Assembly (NCBI GenBank): GCA_944322805.1
Contig: CALUQC010000013.1
Location: 1 to 40,642 of the forward strand
Length of the DNA stretch: 40,642 bases
Source: an uncultured Bacteroidales bacterium
GTDB lineage: Bacteria; Bacteroidota; Bacteroidia; Bacteroidales; UBA932
Reading direction: 5' to 3'
The position numbers were made by a program, and so were the translations under genes. Below are positions 16,161 through 23,669 of the stretch, one piece after another (the stretch's first letter is position 1; each line of letters starts with the position of its first letter). The notes under the pieces were generated by a model, which saw only the letters and a program-made list of their open reading frames with translations, ran no database searches and had not been told where the DNA came from.

Positions 16161-19100
16161 ATGAAAAGGAAAACGACAATCCTCATTGTGGCGGCAGCCG
16201 CAGTCATCACAGCATTGGCAATTATCTGGGAACGATATTTCTCCCCCACTGAAATCGCCTTTGTAAACTACTCTGTCGCCGATCTCGGCCAGATTTCGAA
16301 GTCGAATACGGAAAAATTCATCAAAATCACCGACCTTCCCGTAGAAAGGCTCTCGGAAGCCGGGCGCTACGATATGGTCTTCATCAACGGGATGGGAATA
16401 CGCATCACGGCAGGACAGCGCGACACTCTCGCCGGATATGCCGGGAAAGGGCTGCCGGTATTGGTGACGGCAGCCACCAATCCGCAGAACAACATTGTTT
16501 CAGTGGATTCCGCCTGTGCAGCGGACCTGAAAGCATACCTTTCCGGAGGAGGCAGGGCGAACTACAGGAACATGCTCGCCTACGTCCGTAAAAACATCGA
16601 CCGCAAGGCCGTCAGGACGACGGAGCCGGAGAAAGCCGTCGCTCCGTCCTACTACATGCTCTATCATCCGGACCCTTCCGACCCAGGAAACGAGGATCTC
16701 GGCTTCAACTCCGTAGCCGAATACGAAGACTTCCTGAAACGGAACGGGCTGTACAGGCCCGGCGCACCGGGAATCATCATCACCGGACAGATGGGAGAGC
16801 CCTCCGAACTTATCAGGGAACTGGAAAAAACCGGCAACACGGTCTATCCCGTACGCTTCGCCAGGACGTTTTTCAGGGAAGGGCATGCGGACAGCGTGAA
16901 TACGGCCGCAGTGATAAACATGGCCCACGGACGCATGGGCGACTACATCGTGGACTTCCTCACCGAAAAGAATGTGCCGCTTTTCGCTCCGCTGAATATC
17001 AACGGATTGGTGGAAGACTGGGAAAAGGACCCGATGGGCATGGCCGGAGGCTTCCTTTCGCAAAGCATAGTCACCCCTGAAATCGACGGAGCCATAAGGC
17101 CTTACGTACTTTTCGGCAACTATATGGACAAGACCGACGGACTGCAATACCTTCGCGCCATTCCGGAACGCCTCGAAAATTTCACGAAGACCGTAAACAA
17201 CTATGTTTCCCTGCAGCACAAGCCTGACAGCGAGAAAAAAATCGCCATTTACTATTTCAAGGGGCCCGGGCAAAGTTCCCTGACGGCAGGCGGGATGGAA
17301 GTGGTGCCGTCGCTGTACAATCTGCTGGTCCGCCTGAAAAAAGAGGGATACGACGTGTCGGGACTGCCTGACTCGGCGGAAAAGCTCGGAGAAATGATTC
17401 AGAGGCAGGGAGCCGTATTCGGGCATTATGCCAAGGGGGCAATGGAAAAATTCATCGAAGAAGCTGACCCGGCTATAATAACGCCCGCCCAATACGACGA
17501 ATGGGCAAGGGAAGCACTCGGAGAAGAACTCCATGACGATGCCGTCGCGGTGAACGGAGAATTTCCGGGTTCCTACATGGCGACTCCTGACGGAAATCTC
17601 GCCCTTGCAAGAGTCAGGCTCGGCAATATCGTCCTTCTGCCTCAGCTCGCCGCCGGGACGGGCGGCAACGATTTCGAAATCGTACACGGCACCGGAGAGG
17701 CGCCTCCGCATGCATACATCGCATCATACCTCTGGACCCGTTTCGGTTTCGGAGCCGATGCCATGATACACTTCGGGACTCATGGAAGCCTGGAGTTCAC
17801 CCCGCGCAAACAGGTGGCCCTCGGCAGATTCGACTGGAGCGACAGGCTTGTGAGCGAACTCCCCCACCTTTATGTCTATACCATCTCGAACGTCGGTGAA
17901 GGGATGATGGCAAAGCGCCGCGCATACGCTACCCTCCAGTCGTATCTGACTCCTCCGTTCATGGAAAGCGGGGTAAGAGACACCTATGCCGGACTGAATG
18001 ACAGGCTGAAAGAATACGACAGACTGCTCGGGACCGGTACCGGTGACGTGGAAGAGCTCGAAAAGGCATCCCGGAAAGTAAAGGAAAGCGTGCTGAAACT
18101 CGGAATCCACAGGGAACTCGGCCTCGACACCATTCCCGGCACCGGATATTCGGAGGACGAGATAATGCGTATAGAGAACTTCGCGCAGGAGCTTGTAAGC
18201 GAAAAGGTCACGGGAGCCTTGTATGTAATGGGAGAGCCGTACGCCGGCAAATATGTCAGGAGCACGGTAATGGCCATGAGCGCGGATCCGGTGGCATACG
18301 GACTTTACGCCATTGACAAGGCTAAAGGCCGGGCGGAAAGCGGTCTGGAAAAACGGAAGTCCGCATTCTCGGCGAAATATATGGCTCCGGCAAAACGCAT
18401 CGTCGCAAGCATTCTCGACCGCGGCACCGCCCCGGGTGATGCCGAAATATGCAGGATAACCGGGATTTCCGCAAGCGAACTCGCCTCGGCCCGGAAAATT
18501 TCCGCTGCGGAGGGGACGGACATGTTTTCCATGATGGTCGGAATGGCGGAAGAAATGCCCGGAAGTTCCGCAAAATATGCCGACAGGGCGTCTGCCGGGC
18601 ACGGGAAGCCGTCAGGCAATGCCGGAGGAATATCTGAAATGATGTCGGCGATGGCCGGCAGCCAGGTGAGCGGAGAAGAAAAAGCCCTGGCCATGGCAAT
18701 ATCGGAGGCGGAAACAGCCTTGAGAAATATCATCGCATACAGGGATGCGCTGGTTGGCAGCCCCGGGAAAGAGCTCTCCGGCATAGTCAACGCCCTGAAC
18801 GGAGGCTACACCGCACCATCGCCCGGAGGTGACCCGGTAGCCAATCCCAACACGCTTCCTACCGGACGCAACCTCTACGCCATCAATGCGGAAGCCACCC
18901 CGAGCGAGGAAGCCTGGGAAAAAGGGAAAATGCTGGCAGACAACACTATCGAAATGTACCGCCGGCGTCACAACGACAGCATACCGAGAAACGTCAGCTA
19001 CACCTTATGGAGCAGCGAATTCATCGAAACGGAAGGGGCTACCATAGCCCAGATCCTGTACATGCTGGGAGTGGAGCCCGTCAGGGATGCATTCGGACGT

Positions 19101-20366
19101 GTCACCGACCTGCGGCTGATACCGTCGGAAGAACTCGGACGGCCGAGAATCGATGTGGTGGTGCAGACCAGCGGACAGCTCAGGGACATAGCCGCATCGA
19201 GGCTGTTCCTGATCTCCCGGGCAGTGGAGATGGCTGCCGCATCGAAAGACGACATCTATGAAAACAATGTCGCCGCTGGAGTCGTGGAGATGGAGAAAAC
19301 GCTTATCGACAAAGGGCTGCCGCCAAAGGACGCACGCGAAATATCGATGTACAGGGTATTCGGCGGAGTTGACGGGAACTACGGCACAGGCATACAGGAA
19401 ATGGTCAGGGCCGGAGACAAATGGGAGGATGAAAACGAGATAGCCCGGGTGTACCTGAACAACATGGGGGCCTACTACGGCAGCGAGGAGAAATGGGAAG
19501 AAGTGCGCCGCTATGCTTTCGAAGCTGCTCTCTCCAGAACGGATGCAGTGGTACAGCCGCGCCAGAGCAATACCTGGGGCGCCCTCAGCCTCGACCATGT
19601 GTATGAATTCATGGGCGGGATGAACCTGGCTGTGCGCAACGTGACGGGAAAGGACCCTGATGCATATCTGAGCGATTACAGGAACAGGAACAATGTCCGG
19701 ATGCAGGAAATCAAGGAGGCCGTGGGCGTGGAAAGCCGCACCACCATCTTCAATCCGGAATACATAAAGGCGAAAATGTCCGGAGGTGCGGGAGATGCCG
19801 CCGCCATAACGGAAATCATAGAAAACACGTACGGCTGGAACGTCATGAAGCCGTCTGCCATAGATGAAGAGATGTGGGACGGAATCTACGACGTGTATGT
19901 CAAGGATTCGTTCGGGATAGGAGTCGATGACTTTTTCGAAACCGAAAATCCGGCAGCCTTCCAGGAAATGACGGCAGTCATGATGGAGTCCGCCAGGAAA
20001 GGGCTGTGGGACGCATCGGAAGCACAGCTTGCGGACATCGCCCGGCTGCATGCCGAGCTTGTGGACAAATACAGGCCGGCTTGTTCCGAGATTGTCTGCG
20101 ACAATGCCAAACTCCGGAATTTCATTGCCGGAAAGACCGACAGCGAAACGGCAGCCAAATACAGGGACGACATCCGCTCCGTGCGGGAGGTCCCGGCGGC
20201 GGCTTCTTCCGGAGGCATGGTAATGAAGAAGGAACAGCTTTCGGACAGAATTTCGGAACAGACCAATGTCCTGAGTAACACGATTATTGCGTTGGCCGCA
20301 GCCGGAGTTGCAATATTCCTTGTAGTCTTCGTAAGGAAACGCCGCCGCCAGTCCTCTGATTCATAA
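16161..20366 (+). CDS. hmuS: HmuS: membrane-anchored CobN-like haem (de)chelatase
   Basis: 1,401 residues of the CobN/BchH large chelatase family. The catalytic-core signature is HFGTHGSLEF at 537-546, followed by ELPHLYVYTISNVGEGMMAKRRAYATLQSYLTPP, both aligned with the CobN motifs HGTLEWLPGK and PGEGxxAKRR; the TPRK that replaces LPGK is a family-level difference. There is one hydrophobic helix at each end: residues 5-23 after MKRK, and about 1374-1391 before the tail RKRRRQ. Positive-inside charges put both ends in the cytoplasm and the body in the periplasm. Family knowledge links HmuS with removal of iron from haem. No chelatase AAA+ subunit is nearby; ExbB- and ExbD-like genes follow. 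A low-complexity stretch around 18480-18700 joins two lobes. Confidence 0.88.
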   Translation: MKRKTTILIVAAAAVITALAIIWERYFSPTEIAFVNYSVADLGQISKSNTEKFIKITDLPVERLSEAGRYDMVFINGMGIRITAGQRDTLAGYAGKGLPVLVTAATNPQNNIVSVDSACAADLKAYLSGGGRANYRNMLAYVRKNIDRKAVRTTEPEKAVAPSYYMLYHPDPSDPGNEDLGFNSVAEYEDFLKRNGLYRPGAPGIIITGQMGEPSELIRELEKTGNTVYPVRFARTFFREGHADSVNTAAVINMAHGRMGDYIVDFLTEKNVPLFAPLNINGLVEDWEKDPMGMAGGFLSQSIVTPEIDGAIRPYVLFGNYMDKTDGLQYLRAIPERLENFTKTVNNYVSLQHKPDSEKKIAIYYFKGPGQSSLTAGGMEVVPSLYNLLVRLKKEGYDVSGLPDSAEKLGEMIQRQGAVFGHYAKGAMEKFIEEADPAIITPAQYDEWAREALGEELHDDAVAVNGEFPGSYMATPDGNLALARVRLGNIVLLPQLAAGTGGNDFEIVHGTGEAPPHAYIASYLWTRFGFGADAMIHFGTHGSLEFTPRKQVALGRFDWSDRLVSELPHLYVYTISNVGEGMMAKRRAYATLQSYLTPPFMESGVRDTYAGLNDRLKEYDRLLGTGTGDVEELEKASRKVKESVLKLGIHRELGLDTIPGTGYSEDEIMRIENFAQELVSEKVTGALYVMGEPYAGKYVRSTVMAMSADPVAYGLYAIDKAKGRAESGLEKRKSAFSAKYMAPAKRIVASILDRGTAPGDAEICRITGISASELASARKISAAEGTDMFSMMVGMAEEMPGSSAKYADRASAGHGKPSGNAGGISEMMSAMAGSQVSGEEKALAMAISEAETALRNIIAYRDALVGSPGKELSGIVNALNGGYTAPSPGGDPVANPNTLPTGRNLYAINAEATPSEEAWEKGKMLADNTIEMYRRRHNDSIPRNVSYTLWSSEFIETEGATIAQILYMLGVEPVRDAFGRVTDLRLIPSEELGRPRIDVVVQTSGQLRDIAASRLFLISRAVEMAAASKDDIYENNVAAGVVEMEKTLIDKGLPPKDAREISMYRVFGGVDGNYGTGIQEMVRAGDKWEDENEIARVYLNNMGAYYGSEEKWEEVRRYAFEAALSRTDAVVQPRQSNTWGALSLDHVYEFMGGMNLAVRNVTGKDPDAYLSDYRNRNNVRMQEIKEAVGVESRTTIFNPEYIKAKMSGGAGDAAAITEIIENTYGWNVMKPSAIDEEMWDGIYDVYVKDSFGIGVDDFFETENPAAFQEMTAVMMESARKGLWDASEAQLADIARLHAELVDKYRPACSEIVCDNAKLRNFIAGKTDSETAAKYRDDIRSVREVPAAASSGGMVMKKEQLSDRISEQTNVLSNTIIALAAAGVAIFLVVFVRKRRRQSSDS

Positions 20367-20382
20367 AGACCCGGACAGCATC

Positions 20383-21093
20383 ATGGAAACAGTCGTAACA
20401 GTGCTGATGATACTCATAGCGTTGAGTTTCATTCTTAAACAGAGTTTCGGCAAGCCTTATACCGTCATTGCCGCGGCAGTCGTGCTTGCCTTGTTTGCAG
20501 GGTTTGCCTGGCCGCTTGCGATAGAACAGTCGAAAAGCAGGATTTCGGAATGGCTTGCCGATTCTTCGCTGATGCTGGACGTTGCCGTTGTCCTCAGCGT
20601 GGAGATTTTCCTGCAGATGTCCTTCTGCATCATGGCGGCAGACATTTCCTCGGAAGGGACTCTTCCCAAATGGAAGATTCTCATATACAAGGCATTGAGA
20701 TGGTTTCCCGGCATATTGGTATTTCCGGTAATTTTCAGCGCCCTGGTATATGCCGTTTTCGCGCTTCCGGGATACGATTTCAGGCTCATATCCTGGTCGC
20801 TGGCAGGGGTCGTGCTCGTATCGGTCGCATGCGGGGCCTGGCTTTTCAGGAAAATCATCCCTGAAAAGGATCTGCGGCTGGAACTTCTGTTCATTTTCAA
20901 CGCGCTCACGGCCATTTTCGGAGTAATTGCGACAGTAAACGGGCAGACGGCCGTAGAGGGTATCTCGGAAGTTGACTGGAGCGCATTTGCAGGCATCGCC
21001 GGCATCACATTGGCCGGGGCCGCCGTCGGGCTGGCATGCTATTTCGTCAGGCTGCGCATTCCCCGCCGTCCGCGTCATTCCATCCGGACATGA
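20383..21093 (+). CDS. hmuT: HmuT-like polytopic membrane protein
   Basis: 236 residues with about six predicted hydrophobic segments (first at 3-17, then 26-45, 62-80, 103-125, 135-155, 160-205 region) and little soluble sequence. I recognise it by position and character as the membrane protein between HmuS and the ExbB-like HmuU; it has no motif I can name. It starts 16 bases after hmuS. The likely role is a membrane component of the HmuSTUV assembly, perhaps linking motor and chelatase, which is inference. The C-terminus is short and basic (RIPRRPRHSIR), placing it in the cytoplasm. A repeat-filled 126-bp gap separates it from hmuU. Confidence 0.7.
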   Translation: METVVTVLMILIALSFILKQSFGKPYTVIAAAVVLALFAGFAWPLAIEQSKSRISEWLADSSLMLDVAVVLSVEIFLQMSFCIMAADISSEGTLPKWKILIYKALRWFPGILVFPVIFSALVYAVFALPGYDFRLISWSLAGVVLVSVACGAWLFRKIIPEKDLRLELLFIFNALTAIFGVIATVNGQTAVEGISEVDWSAFAGIAGITLAGAAVGLACYFVRLRIPRRPRHSIRT

Positions 21094-21110
21094 CCCGGTG
21101 GTCATCCCGG

Positions 21111-21170
21111 CATTGTCATCACGCTCATTGTCATCACACACATTGTCATCACACACATTGTCATCCCGAG
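21111..21170 (+). repeat. Four tandem 15-bp units between hmuT and hmuU
   Basis: Four consecutive copies of a 15-base unit beginning CATTGTCATC: 21111-21125, 21126-21140, 21141-21155 and 21156-21170. Copies two and three are identical; the last runs into the dispersed repeat at 21160. No spacers are present, so it is a satellite, not a CRISPR. Confidence 0.85.
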
Positions 21171-21186
21171 CGCAGTCGAGGGATCT
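21160..21186 (+). repeat. Dispersed 27-bp intergenic repeat, copy 1
   Basis: 27 bases starting GTCATCCCGAGCG and ending GTCGAGGGATCT. A second copy with one mismatch lies at 21932-21958 on the same strand. The ends ATCCC and GGGAT can pair in an imperfect hairpin. Similar short sequences are scattered between genes in many bacteria. Confidence 0.8.
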
Positions 21187-21219
21187 CTTTAACTTATTAA
21201 TTAAATAAACCCAAATCTC

Positions 21220-21819
21220 ATGAACCTTATATCAGACATCCTGTTTTGGATTTCCACCGGACTTCTCGTACCGGTCATCGTTATCCTCATTCTCCTTTTT
21301 CTCCGTTCACTGCTCCTTGTCGGCAGCTTTTTCGGCCAGTACCTGAACATCCGTCGCAACGGACGAGCCCTCAGGCTCAAAATCGAGGGGCTGACTCCGG
21401 AAACTGCCGGGGAACTCGAAGGCATTCTCAAGGGGAACGACAATTCCCTGTCCGTGCGTTATCTTAAAGAAATGCTCGCACACAAAGACAGTCCGGCGCA
21501 TATCCGCAGGCTGCTTGCCGATTTCGAGATAGCGGCCGACAAGGACCTGTCTTCGTCCAAGACACTTACCAAACTCGGCCCGATGCTCGGTCTGATGGGC
21601 ACCCTGATTCCAATGGGTCCGGCCCTCGTAGGACTGTCCACCGGAGACATTTCGTCGATGGCCTACAACATGCAGGTGGCGTTTGCAACTACCGTCGTGG
21701 GACTGTTCTCGAGTGCGATAGGATTCCTGACGCATCAGGTGAAGAACAGGTGGTACATGCAGGACCTTACCAATCTTGAGTTTGTGGCGGACATGTTCGG
21801 ATGTGACGGAGAGCACTGA
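21220..21819 (+). CDS. hmuU: HmuU: ExbB/TolQ/MotA-family proton-channel subunit
   Basis: 199 residues. N-terminal hydrophobic segment at 8-37, a charged cytoplasmic middle (45-115), then the MotA/TolQ/ExbB double helix: TKLGPMLGLMGTLIPMGPALVGL and MAYNMQVAFATTVVGLFSSAIGFL (about 120-175). The LGLMGTLIPM and AFATTVVGL segments correspond to the channel-lining helices of ExbB. In Ton and Mot systems this subunit turns proton flow into mechanical work. Context suggests it drives HmuS, with HmuV as the ExbD-like partner; the pairing is inference from gene order. The last eight residues (MFGCDGEH) are encoded inside the arm of a long inverted repeat, so the C-terminus may be a recent product of that element. 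Confidence 0.87.
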   Translation: MNLISDILFWISTGLLVPVIVILILLFLRSLLLVGSFFGQYLNIRRNGRALRLKIEGLTPETAGELEGILKGNDNSLSVRYLKEMLAHKDSPAHIRRLLADFEIAADKDLSSSKTLTKLGPMLGLMGTLIPMGPALVGLSTGDISSMAYNMQVAFATTVVGLFSSAIGFLTHQVKNRWYMQDLTNLEFVADMFGCDGEH

Positions 21820-21871
21820 ATACACCCACGCGGGCGTGGGCAACAGTGCTCTCCATGTCACATCCGAACAT
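21793..21871 (+). repeat. Composite long hairpin covering the end of hmuU
   Basis: Arms 21793-21818 and 21844-21871 are inverted copies (26 of 26 bases, with a two-base insertion in the right arm). The 25-base loop holds a second perfect hairpin, CCCACGC-GG-GCGTGGG at 21825-21840. The left arm includes the last codons of hmuU; the stop TGA is at the edge of the loop. No U-run follows, so it is not a standard terminator. Confidence 0.9.
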
Positions 21872-21932
21872 CGGAGGATGGATGAAGATACATGGAAAAA
21901 GTGCCCTCCATCACATCCGGACATCAAGGATG
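21851..21932 (+). repeat. Imperfect direct repeats after hmuU
   Basis: CTCCATGTCACATCCGAACA (start of 21851-21880) recurs with changes in 21906-21932 (CTCCATCACATCCGGACAT...). The right arm of the hairpin is thus partly duplicated downstream, which suggests repeated copying of one element in this gap. Confidence 0.7.
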
Positions 21933-21958
21933 TCATCCCGAGCGGAGTCGAGGGATCT
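21932..21958 (+). repeat. Dispersed 27-bp intergenic repeat, copy 2
   Basis: 26 of 27 bases equal copy 1 at 21160-21186; the single difference is within GAGCGGAGTC versus GAGCGCAGTC. The two copies flank hmuU on the same strand, 745 bases apart. Confidence 0.8.
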
Positions 21959-22016
21959 GCCATTGGCAATGCCATAACAAAGAATATGAAAACAGAATCA
22001 AACCAACCCTGATACG

Positions 22017-22355
22017 ATGATAGCAAGACGAAGGAAATTTCTGGGGGCGGAAGAAGAAATGGACCCCATGAGCGTAGTAGGAAACCTTTTCGACGTGGCA
22101 ATGGTTTTTGCCGTGGCTCTGATGGTGGCTTTGGTTACCCGTTACAGCATGACGGAAATGTTCAGCCAGGAAGACTTCACCATAGTAAAGAACCCCGGCC
22201 AGGAAAACATGGAAATCATCACCAAGGAGGGTGAGAAAATAAACAGGTACACCCCGTCCGAAAACCAGGATGAGGCTGCCGCCGGCCAGAGGGGAAAACG
22301 CGTGGGGATAGCCTACGAACTCGAGAACGGCGAAATCATCTATGTTCCGGAATAA
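22017..22355 (+). CDS. hmuV: HmuV: DUF2149, ExbD-like single-pass protein
   Basis: 112 residues. A basic N-terminus (MIARRRKF) precedes one membrane helix, NLFDVAMVFAVALMVALVT at 23-41, followed by a mainly polar, probably periplasmic part with IVKNPGQENMEIITKEGEKINRY and a C-terminal YELENGEIIYVPE. The helix carries Asp26 in the pattern LFDVAMVF, which resembles the proton-carrying Asp of ExbD/TolR (PLxDVxLVL). DUF2149 proteins are the last gene of hmu loci. I therefore read it as the motor's ExbD counterpart; the resemblance is by eye and remote. It is separated from hmuU by a 197-bp repeat region but has no obvious promoter of its own. Confidence 0.78.
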   Translation: MIARRRKFLGAEEEMDPMSVVGNLFDVAMVFAVALMVALVTRYSMTEMFSQEDFTIVKNPGQENMEIITKEGEKINRYTPSENQDEAAAGQRGKRVGIAYELENGEIIYVPE

Positions 22356-22361
22356 GGATTT

Positions 22362-22392
22362 TTGATAAATTTCAAAACAGTTTCTAACTTTG
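22362..22392 (+). promoter_or_regulatory. Promoter for the glycosyltransferase gene
   Basis: TTG at 22362-22364, 20-base spacer with TTTCAAAACAGTTT, TAACTTTG at 22385-22392, 24 bases before the start codon. It begins seven bases after hmuV, so the hmu transcript is followed at once by a new unit. Confidence 0.75.
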
Positions 22393-22416
22393 CGGTTTTC
22401 GAAGTCATGCGAAACT

Positions 22417-23481
22417 ATGAAGACCGCCATAGTAATACTGAACTGGAACACTAAAGGTTTTCTGGAAAAGTTCCTGCCTCCCCTTCTCGCATCCGCAGGA
22501 AAGGATGCAAGGGTAATAGTCGCAGACAACGCCTCTACCGACGGTTCGGTAGAACTGCTGAAAGAAAAGTTTCCGGATGTCGGGACCATGTTTTTCAGCA
22601 GGAACAGAGGATATACCGGAGGATACAACCGGGCTCTGATGCAGTTGAAAGCCGAATATTATATTCTGCTGAACTCGGACATAGAAGTTCCGGAGCATTG
22701 GCTCGGGCCGCTTGAGGCGTGGATGGATTCGCATCCGGAATGCGGAATCTGCGCCCCGAAGTTGCATTCTTACACCGACAGGGACATGTTCGAATATGCG
22801 GGTGCAGCAGGAGGCTGCATCGACAGGTTCGGCTATCCGTACTGCAGGGGCCGTATCATGAAAAAGGTGGAAAGGGACTGCGGCCAGTACGACACTCCGG
22901 AAAACGTTTTCTGGGTCAGCGGAGCCTGCCTCATGATACGCTCGGAACTGTTCCACAAGTTAGGCGGTCTCGATGAGAGATTCTTTGCACACATGGAAGA
23001 AATAGACCTGTGCTGGAGGGCGCAGCTTGCCGGATACAAGGTGACTGCGGTCCCCGCTTCCACGGTCTACCATGTCGGCGGAGGCAGCCTGCCCAACGGC
23101 TCTCCGAGAAAACTCTACCTCAACTACCGCAACAATCTTCTGATGCTGCGCAAAAATCTCGGAAAGACCCTGGCCCTGGAAGAATACGCAAAAACCGGCA
23201 ATATCCGTGAAAGCGCTGAAGCCGGAGCGAAAAAGGCCGGAAGAATCATTTTCACGCGGATGCTCATGGACGGGGCGGCCGCAGCAGTCTATTTGCTGAC
23301 ATTCAGATGGAGCAGCCTGAAAGCCGTATTCAAGGCCCACCGTGATGCCGGTAAAATCAGAATCAGGACTACGGTATCGGATATTTCACTATATTTGAAA
23401 GAATACGGCAGCATCGGCTCCGTCACCGGAATGTCTTCCAGCTGGATTATCCCGCGGGCGATATTCCGCTGCAAAGTATGA
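22417..23481 (+). CDS. GT2-family glycosyltransferase
   Basis: 354 residues, rhamnosyltransferase-like GT-A fold: AIVILNWN at the start, VIVADNASTDGS, FSRNRGYTGGYNRAL, the metal-binding-type LLNSDIEVP, and FFAHMEEIDLCWRAQLAGYKV with VYHVGGGS downstream. These place it with transferases that build O-antigen, capsule or other surface glycans. Donor and acceptor are unknown. ATG 22417 was chosen because family homology starts there and the frame's earlier Met lies inside the -7 promoter region. No polysaccharide genes adjoin it; the UDP-diacetamido-uronate genes lie 16 kb upstream. Confidence 0.87.
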   Translation: MKTAIVILNWNTKGFLEKFLPPLLASAGKDARVIVADNASTDGSVELLKEKFPDVGTMFFSRNRGYTGGYNRALMQLKAEYYILLNSDIEVPEHWLGPLEAWMDSHPECGICAPKLHSYTDRDMFEYAGAAGGCIDRFGYPYCRGRIMKKVERDCGQYDTPENVFWVSGACLMIRSELFHKLGGLDERFFAHMEEIDLCWRAQLAGYKVTAVPASTVYHVGGGSLPNGSPRKLYLNYRNNLLMLRKNLGKTLALEEYAKTGNIRESAEAGAKKAGRIIFTRMLMDGAAAAVYLLTFRWSSLKAVFKAHRDAGKIRIRTTVSDISLYLKEYGSIGSVTGMSSSWIIPRAIFRCKV

Positions 23482-23487
23482 CGCAGC

Positions 23488-23635
23488 ATGCGAGAATGTG
23501 CAGCTTGACGCAGTTATTGCACATTTAGATCTTTTCGGATTTATTTTGTGCAAGAACAAGGAAAGCAAACGACGAGCACCGCAGTTACCTCCCGGTAATG
23601 AGGATGCGAGGATGTGCAGCTTGACGCAGTTATTG
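23488..23635 (+). repeat. Pair of 32-bp direct repeats upstream of trkA
   Basis: Copies at 23488-23519 and 23604-23635 differ at one base; each contains GTGCAGCTTGACGCAG and ends in TTATTG. Between them GGATTTATTTTGTGCAA (around 23535) is an inverted relative of TTGTGCAAAATAAACC at the end of the second copy. The 188-bp gap therefore holds one element partly in both orientations and no credible gene. Confidence 0.85.
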
Positions 23636-23640
23636 TGCAA

Positions 23641-23668
23641 AATAAACCGAAAAAAATAAACCGAAAAA
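23641..23668 (+). repeat. Perfect 14-bp tandem duplication at the trkA start
   Basis: AATAAACCGAAAAA occurs twice in a row (23641-23654, 23655-23668) and ends one base before the trkA ATG at 23670. It covers the leader where ribosomes bind. Confidence 0.85.
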
Positions 23669-23669
23669 C

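Noticed and set aside
21111..21170. CRISPR array
   Set aside because: Units are contiguous with no spacers, only 15 bases long, and no cas genes are present.
23389..23640. 83-codon minus-strand frame between the glycosyltransferase and trkA
   Set aside because: Its repeated peptide segments come from the DNA direct repeats; no homology or promoter.
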